Below, piece after piece: positions 34,601-46,600 of a DNA stretch of 64,000 nt. The position numbers were made by a program, and so were the translations under genes. How positions within the stretch are numbered: the stretch's first letter is position 1; each line of letters opens with the position of its first letter. This stretch comes from Dendrobium chrysotoxum (lineage: Eukaryota > Streptophyta > Magnoliopsida > Asparagales > Orchidaceae). The stretch lies in contig CM034311.1 in NCBI GenBank assembly GCA_019925795.1, positions 15,568,926 through 15,632,925 of the forward strand, written 5' to 3'. Below the pieces are notes generated by a model, which searched no databases, was not told the origin of the DNA, and worked only from the letters and a program-made list of their open reading frames with translations.

Positions 34601-37600
34601 CTTCAATGAAGATTATGAGAATGTGATTAACTTTAGTGACCTTAGCATCCTAAATGAAAATAAAAATTTTAATTTTTATTGGCGTATTAGTAAAGCCAAA
34701 GTTAGAGAGGCTTTAAAGAAAATGAATTGTGGAAAAGCTGTTGGACCTGATGAGATCCCAATAGAGGTGTGGAAATGCTTAGGGGAAGAAGGAATTTCTT
34801 GGCTTACTAAACTTTTTAATAGTATTTTGAAGACTAAAAAAATGCTAGATGAGGGGAGAATGAGTGTGTTGTTTCCTATTTTTAAGAGTTAAGGTGATGC
34901 ATAAGATTGTGCGAATTATAGAGGAATTAAGTTAATGTGACATACTTTAAAACTATGGGAGAGAGTTATGGAGCATAGGTTGCAACATGATACTAACGTT
35001 TCTCAAAATCAATTTGGATTCATGCCTGGTAGGTCTACTATGGAAGCTATACATTTATTGAGATGTTTGATGGAGAAGTATAAGAGAATAAGGAGGATCT
35101 GCATATGATATTTAAAGTTCCAAGAGAAGTGCTATGGAGAGTTCTAGAAAAGAAAGGTGTTAATAATGCTTATATTCAAGTCAATAAAGATATGTATGCA
35201 GGAGCTGTTACTTGTGGCAGACACAAGGTGGTTTGACCAAGTATTTTCCTATTTTAGTTGGATTACATTAAGGATCAACCTTAAGCCCATATCTTTTTAC
35301 TTTAGTCTTGGATATTCTCACTAGATATTTGCAAGAGGTTGTACCCTGGTGTATGCTTTTTGCTAATGATATTCTTCTTGTTGATAAGACTAGAGAAGGA
35401 GTTGAAGATAAACTTAAATTATAGAGGTCAGCCTTAAAGTCTAAAGGCTTTCGCTTGAGTAGATCTAAAACTGAATATATTGAATGCAATTTTAGTAATA
35501 ATAGTTCTAGTATGGGGATTGTGACTTTGGGTGATCAAGTCATTAATAAGAGTACACGTTTTAGATATCTTGGGTCTATTGTTCAGAGTGATGGTGAAAT
35601 AGATCGGGATATTGTTAGTAGAATTCATGTTTGATGGTTGAAGTGGAGGAATGCATTAGGCTTGTTCTGTGATAGAAAAGTCCCCCTCAAACTTAAGGGA
35701 AAATTTTATAAGATGGTGGTTAGACCAGCAATGCTTTATGGTGCAGAATGTTGGCCATTAAAAGAGAAGCATAATATTAAGTTAAGTGTTGCAAAGATAA
35801 GGATGCTCAGGTGGATGAGTGGCTTTACTCTTAGAGACAGGATACAAAATAAGCATATACATAAAAAGGTTGGAGTAGCTCCAGTGGAAGATAAGATTAG
35901 AGAGAGTCGCCTTAGATGGTTTGGTCACATAAAACGGCGGCCTTCTGATGACCCGATTAGGAAAGTAGGTGTATTAGATTTGACTTATGTTAAGAAGGGT
36001 AGAGTTAGACCTAAAAAGACTTAGCTAGAAAATATTACAAATGACCTTTTTTTATTAGATTTAAATGAGAATTTAACTTTTAACATGGCACAATGGAGAA
36101 AAAGGATTTATGTAGCTGACCCCACATAGTAGGATAAAGGCTTGACGTTATTATTGTAGTATGATCCTTTGATAATCTTCCATTTTATGCTTATCAAAAA
36201 ATTCCTCCATTTTGGTTTAGCCAATCTAGGAACTTATTTGGATGTCATCAAAGGTAAGGGCTTCTATTTTGACATTGGCGCAAGGGTCGTCAATGGCTAT
36301 AAAGTCTAGTCTAAACTGATGCCCTTAGCTTGGAAAAACTTTGGGTCATTATTGGGTGCGGAGTCTGGGGGTTTAAGTTCTGAAAGTGAAGTTCTATAAT
36401 TGAGTCTGAAATTTTTTAAATGTGTTTTGTGACTATTAAAATTTTTCATTTATAGAATTCAATTTTATTTCATTGGTTTGTAAAAAGTTGTTAACATTGT
36501 TCTGAAACATCTTAAATTGATCTAATAAAGCAAATTTAGAAGGCAAGTTGTCATGTAATGAATGTTTTTGTTTTGTTTTGCTTTATTTTATTTATGTTTT
36601 TTAAAGATATGATATGTTGATATAAATGAGGAGGAAAAAACTTAAGATGAGAGAGAGAAAAGTGAGTTTGTGAGGCTAAGAAAACTTTCAGGATATGAGG
36701 AAGTACAGGACCACTTATATCTCATGCTCTCCTTAAACACTTTAGGTCTTTCTGAGAAAGGTTTGTTCAGCTTCAAAAACACAAAGTTTAGCATACTATA
36801 TCCTCATGCATGCCAAAAAAAATATTAAAAAGAAATTTTAACTTTTAAGTGACGAAGCAATATAATTTCTCCATTACTTTTATGGATTTTGCACAACAAA
36901 CAATCATTTCAAGTAGTAGAGAATACAAAAAAATTGAAAGATTCAAAATACAAATCAAAGAAAATAAGTTCAGTTATATTGTCTTAATACAAATTTAGGT
37001 TTAGACTTTATCACGTGGAAAGCACCCTTGATATTTACAGAAACACAAGTGAATATAGATTATGGTAGATTCACACAAAGATTAGGCTAAGTCTTGTAGT
37101 GGTGCTAGCCAGATGGATGAAAACAAATTTCCTATAGAGTTGCCAATTGATTTGTAATTTTCAAGTCTTCTTTTCTTGTAAATAAGCTAAAAAACTAGAA
37201 AAACAAGACTATCCTTTCTTGAAGAAAAACAAGTCGCCACTTGCAAGGTACCTAAAAAATTTTGTCACTAAAAAGTCAGATTTTTGTCGTAACCTTCTTA
37301 TTTCATCCACACCTTCAAACTTTTTATTATAGTCTTCTTTGGAGCTCTTGACTCTAATACCAATATGACATAAGGTCAAGAGCATATTTTTTGTGAGGGG
37401 CACAGCTCAATGTGACCTATTTTGGTGGTGGTAAATGAGTTGAGGAAAGGGAAAAGGCGCTATTTTTTTTGGACAAATTTGGATATAAACTTCCTTGTTG
37501 GTGAGGGTTGATTTTCGTAAGAAGGGAGGGATGAGGAACTCCAAATCTGAAGTTTGTGATGTTGATGAACTAATGGAGGTATATATGGGATTTGGATGAG

Positions 37601-40600
37601 TGGTTAGAGAGTTAAGAATTTTTGAATTGGCTTGTCATAGTGGGCAGGCAACAAGAATTGTCTTTTGTAATAGATGTTTTACTTAGGTTTAATAAGGGAG
37701 AGCGGGATTTAAAGCCTTAGGGGGCAATGAGGGTTTGTGGGTAATGTAGAGAGAAGAGCTGAATGTGACGGAGGGCTCCTAGATTTATTGGAGTGTACGA
37801 TTTGTGAGGACGGCTAAGACTAGATTTTAGTAAGGGAGTAGTTGAAGTGGCAAGAAGAGAGGGGGGAAGTTGAAGGGATAAGTTTGACCTTACTAAAGTC
37901 CAAAAGGGTCGGCCACCAAGCTTCACCAAAAGAGTATGGTAAAAAAATTTTCACAAAAGTTTACACTAGAGTAATTTTCATTTAATAATTCTCCAGGAGA
38001 TTTTATAGCCAAAAGACTAGAGTGGTCAAAAAAATTTCACAAAAGTTTACACGAGTAATTTTCAATTATTAATTCTGTGAGATTTTATAGCATGGTATAT
38101 AGACTACTTCCCTCATTTAGTTGACCGAGGCAAGATTAAGCAAGCAATTTTGGCCAAATTACAAGGAATAGTGCCATCTCCAACTAACGAAGGAAAACAA
38201 TTAAGCAAAAGAAATAAAAAATAAAAGCTTTCTATAGGTGCAAAATTTAACCAATCACTATATGGAAAGTGGAGTGGTTTCTTTGTCATGCAATATTCAC
38301 TCACGCAATCCCTCATTCGTTGGTGTGGCCGACCAAGGAGACTTGGAGTGATTTTGAAGCTTTTTAAATATTCATAATTGAAAATTGGAGGAAGTATAAG
38401 GTTGGCCATGCTCGTGCTTTCAAATTTGTGTAGAAGTCTTAATTTGTGATGCAATCATGTTTTTTTTTATTTCTTATTGAACAATGATTTTTATTTTATT
38501 TTTAGTTATTTTACATTTTTTTAGCTATCCAATGATGGAAGGCATCCTATGAGCATGGTAGGTTGTGCTTTGGGCTTGGTAGACCTTGGTTTGCTAGCTT
38601 GGGTCCTTTGGTGGATGCTGATTTTCGGTTGGGAGCTGATTTTGGAGTTCTATTTTTGTGAGCTGAAGTTTAGCTCATTAATTTTAAAAGGGATGAAGTA
38701 TTGGTGAAGCTCATTAATCCTAAAAGGTATGGTGGAGTGTGGCTTTTCTTTTCCCCTTTGCTGCCTTCTCGTTTTTCCCCTGCTGCCTCCTCGGTTTCTC
38801 CTCTTAACCCTTTAGTTTTGGTGGTTTTTGCTGTTTCCCCATAAGTCCTGTTGGGCTTCTTGTGCCTGCTGCCTTGGTTGTTGGTTTGCCTCTTCGGTTC
38901 CTTCCCACCTGGCTGGTTCCGTGGACTTACCTGTTGGGCTTCTTGTGCCTGCTGCCTTGGTTGCTGGTTTGCCTCTTCGGCTCCTTCCCACCTGGCTGGT
39001 TCCGTGGAATTCTGGGCTGTTTCCGTGGCCTTTTTGGCTGGATTGCTGTGGTTTTTTTTTGTTGTTTCCTGTGCTGAACTTTATGGCTGCTGTTTGGTGA
39101 CCTTTGGTCTTTCATTTCCCTAAATCTAATTGGTTTAGATGGAGGTGCTATGGCTGTTTGGTTGCCTTATGGTTTGCCTATTTATATAACATGTTTTTGG
39201 AAGGAAAAGGTGTTGAAATTTGCTTGGCATAGCCACCTAAACCTGAGGGTTTCTTCTCTTGGAAAAGCTTGAGAGCTTTGTCCACTTTCTTCTCCTCTTT
39301 TCTATAGCTTGCGAGCTATATTCTTCTCGGGCTTCTTACCTCTTCTTCTCTCCACAAGTTACATTCCACCTGTATCCTTCCTCTGGTTCTTTTGGTGTTG
39401 TTGGTTGGTTGATTTGGAGAGCATTTGCCGGCGGAGTTGGTTGGACGGTTGGACTTTCTTGCTGTGGTGGACCATTTGGTTTGCTAGCCCTAAGCACATA
39501 CTTTACTTTACCTACTTTTCGATACATGTGAGGAAACCGTTCCTACGGTTGTTCTGAGGATAGCGACTTTTTAATTTTCTTTTTGTTTCGTTTGGTTTCA
39601 AATCTCCTTTGTCTTTTGGAAGTGTGGATGATTGCTACTATTTGAAGTTAATTTAAGTAAGTGTTGCCTATTGTTCTCTTTATCTGGCTTTCTCTCTAGT
39701 TTGCTTGCATCAGTTTTGGTATCAGAGCAAGTTCTTGTCCTCGGTTTGTCGTTTATTTTTCGTTGGTTTTTATCCGTGGTTAGTGGCTTCTTATCCGATT
39801 TTGGTGAGTCTTTCTTTGTCATATTTCTATGGCTAATAATCCGGGGGATTGGCAAAATCTTTTGCAACAATTAAATAACTTGCAACAACAAGTAAACACT
39901 TTGGCTGAGGCAGTGGCAAATCTAAATGTTAACAATGCTAATGTCCAAACTTCTGAAAGTGAAGAAGAGGGGCCTAAAAACAATAATAGGCAACAAAGAA
40001 ATTGGGATCATGGGATCAAAATTGATGTTCCTAATTTTGAGGGAAAGTTACAACCGGATCACTTTTTAGAATGGATAGAAAAAATGGATCAGTTTTTTGA
40101 ATAGAAAGAAATACCTAACAATAGAAAAGTTCGTTTTGCAAGTTTAAAACTTTCTGGTCATGCTTTAACATGGTGGAAAAATTGTCAAAATAATAGACTT
40201 AGGAGAGGTAAAGAAAAAATCCAAGTTTGGGAAAGAATGAAAGAAAAAATGAAGGGAAAGTTTTTGCCAACTGATCATGCTAGAACTATATTTCAGGAAT
40301 TTAATAATTTGAGACAAGGTAACCAATCTGTTGAGGAATACACTGAAACATTTTATAAACTTCAATCTAGAAACGATTTGAATGAATATGAAGAGAAGAC
40401 TGTGTCAAGATACATTAATGGTTTAAAATGGTCTATTCAGGATCAACTTAACTTGCATCACATTATTAAAACTGACGAGGCATATCAAATGGCAATAAAG
40501 GTGGAAAAGCAACATCAAAGAGAAAGGGGTCATAACAAAGTTGTGTAAACATATAAAAGGAGAACAACTGGAGGGGTAAAAACTCAAACTTCTGGAAACA

Positions 40601-43600
40601 CATCTGATGTCAAAATAAAAACTTTTGAAACACAAAATACTGAAAAGGGAAAAGGAATTATGGGAACAAAACCTGCTGAACAACCTAAGTTAATTGGGCC
40701 TTGTTATAAATGTGGGCTCTATGGTCATCTTTCTGCCACTTGTAGAAAGAATAATCCACCTAGGAGCAATTTCATTAAAAATGATGAAAACTTGGAAGAG
40801 GAAGAAGAAAATAATTCTGGTTCTGAAAATGAAGAGGAAGTAGAGAAAATAGATGTTGAAGGAGATGAGGGAGAGGAACTTTTGGTCATAAGGCAAGTTT
40901 TAACAACAAAAATTGATAAAGGGGATAGATGGTTAAGAAGAAATATTTTTAAAACAACTTGTACGGTGGAGGGAAAAATCTGTACACTCATGATTGACAG
41001 TGGAAGTTCTGGGAATTTTGTTTCACAAAAATTGGTTGATAAACTGAAAATAAAGTCAAAACCTCTTGCCAAAACTTACAAAATTTCTTGGTTTAAAGAG
41101 GGGGGTGAGGTTCCTATCACTAAGCAATGTGTTGTGAATCTATCAATTGGTGGATCTTTTAAAGATCAAGTTCTTTGTGATGTAGTACCACTTGAAGTTT
41201 GTCACATTTTGTTGGGACGTCCTTGGCAATACGACCACAAAACTATTCACAATGGGGAAACAAATACATAACCTTTGGTTCAAAATAACAAAGAATACAC
41301 TCTCCACCCTCAAAAACTTGTGCCTGATTCACCTTCAAAAAGTAAACTGGTTGCCAAAATTGATACTCCTGAGCTGCTTTTGAATGCTAATGATTTGAAA
41401 TGTTCTGAAGTTGCTTACTTAGTTGTGGGAAAGGAAAATGATTCTACTTTTCAAATTCCTAAAGAAATGAAAGCTTTACTCGATGATTTTTCTGACATAA
41501 CTCCTGATGAGTTACCTATTGGTTTGCCGCCTATGAGAAATATACAACATCATATTGATTTGATTCCTGGAGCTACTTTACCTAACCTTTCTCATTATAG
41601 AATGAGTCCTTCTGAACATGATGAGCTTTTTAAACAAGTGACTGATTTATTAAAAAAAGGTTTGATTCAAGAAAGCTTAAGTCCTTGTGTTGTACCTGTT
41701 TTGTTAACGCCAAAAAAAGATGGAACGTGGCGTATGTGTGTGGATAGCCGTGCAATAAATAAAATCACTATTAAGTATAGATTTCCGATTTCTAGACTGG
41801 ATGACATGCTTGATATGCTCAGTGGTGCTAAAATCTTTTCTAAAATTGACTTGAGAAGTGAGTATCACCAAATAAGAATAAGACCGGAAGATGAATGGAA
41901 AACTGCTTTCAAAACAAAAGAGGGTTTATATGAATGGCTTGTGATGCCTTTTGGTCTTTCAAATGCGCCGAGTACTTTTATGCGAACTATGAATCATGTT
42001 TTACGATCTTTTATTAGAAAATTTGTGGTGGTGTACTTTGATGACATTTTGATTTATAGTATTCATATTTCTGATCATTTGAATCATGTAAAACAAGTTT
42101 TACAAACTTTGCGAGAACAAAGGCTTTTCGTTAATCTAAAAAAGTGTTCTTTCATGACTTCTAGTTTGACATTTTTGGGCTTTATTATTTTTGCTGGGGA
42201 AAAACCATCCCAATGGGATTTAGTCTTGCCCCAAGCTGAGTTTGCTTACAATAATTCTGTTAATCGTACAACTGGTAAAACTCCTTTTGAGATTCTTTAT
42301 GGCCAACCTATTCCTCATATTTTAGATAGAAACTGCTTGCCTTTACCAAATAAAACCAGTGCTGAAGCTTTTGAAACTTTTGACCACATAAAGTCTGTCC
42401 AACATCAAGTCCTTGAAAAACTCCAAAAGGCTAATGCTAAGTATAAATCTGCTGCCGATAAGCATCGAAAAGAGGTTAATTTTAATGTGGGTGACATGGT
42501 TATGGCTTACTTTCGTCGCCAACGGTTTCCTGTTGGTACTTTTAGAAAGCTAAGCAGAAAAAAATTTGGTCCTTTTCGTGTGCTTAGAAAATTAGGCACA
42601 AATGCCTATCTTTTGGATCTTCCTATTTCTGTTGGCACTTCTCCTATATTTAATGTTTCTGACCTTTCTTTATATGAAGGAGATTCTGATGATTCAGTGG
42701 AAATTGAAACTTTGTCATTCTTTACTCCTATGGCAAAAGCTGAACATCAAATTGAAGATATTATTGATGTTAGAGTTTCTAAAACAAGGCAAGGTGAACA
42801 TAAACGGTTCTTGGCAAAATGGAAGAACCATCCTCTGACCGACTGCACTTGGATGAATGAAAAAGAGCTAAAACAAAGACATCCTGATCTTTTTCAAAGA
42901 GTTACTGAAGCTTTCTCATCTGGAGATGAGATTTTCCCACTAGGGGGGAATTGATGCAATCATGTTTTTTTTATTTCTTATTGAACAATGATTTTTATTT
43001 TATTTTTAGTTATTTTACATTTTTTTAGCTATCCAATGATGTAAGGCATCCTATGAGCATGGTAGGTTATGCTTTGGGCTTGGTAGACCTTGGTTTGCTA
43101 GCTTGGGTCCTTTGGTGGATGCTGATTTTCGGTTGGGAGCTGATTTTGGAGTTCTATTTTTGTGAGCTGAAGTTTAGCTCATTAATTTTAAAAGGGATGA
43201 AGTATTGGTGAAGCTCATTAATCCTAAAAGGTATGGTGGAGTGTGGCTTTTCTTTTCCCCTTTGCTGCTTTCTCGTTTTTCCCCTGTTGCCTCCTCGGTT
43301 TCTCCTCTTAACCCTTTGGTTTTGGTGGTTTTTGCTGTTTCCCCATAAGTCCTGTTGGGCTTCTTGTGCCTGCTGCCTTGGTTGCTGGTTTGCCTCTTCG
43401 GTTCCTTCCCACCTGGCTGGTTCCGTGGACTTACCTGTTGGGCTTCTTGTGCCTGCTGCCTTGGTTGCTGGTTTGCCTCTTCGGCTCCTTCCCACCTGGC
43501 TGGTTCCGTGGAATTCTGGGCTGTTTCTGTGGCCTTTTTGGCTGGATTGCTGTGGTTTTTTTTTGTTGTTTCCTGTGCTGAACTTTATGGCTGCTGTTTG

Positions 43601-46600
43601 GTGACCTTTGGTCTTTCATTTCCCTAAATCTAATTGGTTTAGATGGAGGTGCTGTGGTTGTTTGGTTGCCTTATGGTTTGCCTATTTATATAACATGTTT
43701 TTGGAAGGAAAAGGTTGTTGAAATTTGCTTGGCATAGCCACCTAAACCTGAGGGTTTCTTCTCTTGGAAAAGCTTGAGAGCTTTGTCCACTTTCTTCTCC
43801 TCTTTTCTATAGCTTGCGAGCTATATTCTTCTCGGGCTTCTTACCTCTTCTTCTCTCCACAAGTTACATTCCACCTGTATCCTTCCTCTGGTTCTTTTGG
43901 TATTGTTGGTTGGTTGATTTGGAGAGCATTTGCCGGCGGAGTTGGTTGGACGGTTGGACTTTCTTGCTGTGGTGGACCATTTGGTTTGCTAGCCCTAAGC
44001 ACATACTTTACTTTACCTACTTTTCGATACATGTGAGGAAACCGTTCCTACGATTGTTCTGAGGATAGCGACTTTTTAATTTTCTTTTTGTTTCGTTTGG
44101 TTTCAAATCTCCTTTGTCTTTTGGAAGTGTGGATGATTGCTACTATTTGAAGTTAATTTAAGTAAGTGTTGCCTATTGTTCTCTTTATCTGGCTTTCTCT
44201 CTAGTTTGCTTGCATCAATTTGGAAGTAGAAAATTGGTTTGAGATCTTGCATTTGGTGCTTGAGCTGGTGTTGCATCGTACTCATAACTCAAAAATCCCA
44301 AATCATTACACTTAGGATATAAACAGGTGTATTCAAAAAGAATTGCTCCAATTCCTTAACTAATGCAGGCGCCTGAAAAATCTCCTCCAAATCCTGAGAT
44401 GACAGAACTATGATTCATGAGACTACTCCCAAAAGAAACCTGATGATGAAAGCAGTGATGTTGACTTACTAATTTTCACTCAAAAAAACCAGAAGAGTGC
44501 ACCAAACACCATTATATTCTCTTACTTTGTGTTATTTGAGAAATTATCATCATTTAATAAAGCTTTTCTTATAAACCTAAACACCACTTCAATCCCTAAA
44601 ACATTATTTGAGCCATTATCCAGGAAAAAATAGTGAAAGGCCATAAGAGTGAAGATGGAAGCCTTAGAGAAGAACAAAATATAAGAAATCATGGATTGCC
44701 TAAAGGAAAGAAATCAATAGGGTACAAATGGGAATTTACAATCAAATACACAGTTGATGGGGCCCTTGAAAGATATAAAGTAAGATCAGTAGCTAAGACC
44801 TATACTAAAACCTATGGAGTAGATTACCAAAAAAATTTTGCTATAACCAAAAAAATTTTGCTCCTGTTATAGCAAGAATTTTATTGTCACTAGCTAACAA
44901 CTTTCATTGAGATTTGCAATAGTTTGACATTCAACATCTTTATTGGTGTATGTTCATAACATGAAATGATGACAGAAAAAGAGTCCAGTATTTGATCAAA
45001 GAATATGAGATAAAGAAGCTAAGAAAATTAAAATATTTCCTGGGAATTGAGATTGTTAGCTCCCATCAAGGAATGTTCATTTTACAAAAAAGCATGTCAT
45101 TAATCTAGAGAAGGATATGTGAAAGATGGCGAACTTCTTATACACCAATTGACCCAAATCATAAATTAGGAGCAAACTATTATCCTAGGCAAACAAGGAA
45201 TTGTACTAAAAGTTAGTGTAAAAACTTATGTTGAACATGAGAGTCCTCATATAGCTTGTTATGTGAGTCTAGTAATTCAATTCATGCATGGTTCAAGGAA
45301 TGTTTACGTATAGGCTATCTACCAAATTATTCATTACTTAAAGTTAATCCTAGAAGAGAAATTTTGTGTAGAAGAAATACAAAGTTGGAACTTGAAGCCT
45401 ACATAATTGCTAACTATGCAAATTCACCTATAGACAAAAGATCCATCTTTAGATACTACTCCTTTCTTGGAAGCAATCTTAAATCACGCGGAGAACCAAA
45501 AAATATAGTAACAAAGTCTAGTGTAGAAGCTAAATTCAAAAAAAATGACATAAGGGAAATGTTAGTTACTATGGTTAAAAATACACCTTAAAGATCTCAA
45601 GATCGAGTGGGATGGAGATCTGAGACTCTACTGTGATGATAAGCCAGCAATAAATATCACACGCAATCATGTGCGGCATGATATAAAGAAGCTTGCGATA
45701 TAGATAGATATATTATAAAAGAACCAAAAAAACAAATAAAGATTTAATTTGCACACCATATGTATCTAAAAGAGCAGCTAGCAAATGTTTTCATAAAGGA
45801 ACTCAATAACCTATAATATCAAGAGATTATTGGCAAGCTAAAAATGAAAGATAGATATTCCCAAGCTAGGTATGCAAAAAAACAGATCTTTCTTATTATT
45901 GGAACTCACAAATTGATGCTAAAGATGAAAATCAAAATCCCCCAGATAAAGGAAATTAGTATCCCATGAATTCATGCTAAAAAAGAAAATCAAGATCGCA
46001 TAGATTTATGCCAAGAAAAAAAATAGGTGACCTATTTTTAAAATTCATATTTATTGGAATATTTATAAATATTTTCTTATATTATTCCAAGATCAATCTA
46101 TATATTGCCTTATATCAAATACTTTGTTGAAAAATAAAATATTATTGTCTGCCCATGTATTCTCCATATAAATAAACCTATGCATGTATATTTAGTAAAT
46201 ATCATAATCTAGTGCTAAAAGCATATGGTAAGATATTTAACTTCATCAATACAAGTCTTTAGCCAAAGATTATGCAAGATCAATCAATGCTTAGCACTTC
46301 CCTTGTTTGTTGAAAAAAGGGGAATATACTCCTATCAAGGCTCCCGTCGTAAACCATAATAAGGTATTACAGAGAGTAAAAAATCACAACATATTTCAAG
46401 AGGTCATGACATGATATAACAACATTGAAAGTTTATACTTGTAATATTTAGCCAAGAGAATAAGTAAGGATGTCAATATTAAACCCAACATGAAAATCCA
46501 AATCAAATCCGATACGAAAAGCCTAGGTTTGAGTCAACCCGCGTAAGATTCAAGTTAAGTTCAACTCAACTTAAAAAAAAAATAGGTTGAGTTCGAGTTG

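Larger units (their letters stand above)
38447..44217 (+). mobile_element. Internally deleted Ty3 chromovirus
   Basis: LTRs 38447-39712 and 42952-44217, both 1266 bp, with target duplication ATTTG on both sides (38442-38446 and 44218-44222). Primer site at 39717, polypurine tract before 42952. The single internal frame has three nonsense codons and lacks RNase H and most of integrase. LTRs differ at about a dozen positions (about 1%), so it is older than the Tekay-like element but fairly young. Plus strand, antisense to CHLG, in intron 4. Confidence 0.9.

Noticed and set aside
37091..37104. GTCTTGTAGTG as the right end of the CACTA element at 31340
   Set aside because: Only part of the terminal sequence matches, there are no subterminal repeats beside it and no matching triplet.
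38828..39123. Cys/Trp/Phe-rich small frames in the chromovirus LTR, repeated at 43233-43627
   Set aside because: Several frames overlap on both strands over the same T/G-rich, tandemly duplicated LTR DNA; duplication of the LTR explains their recurrence.
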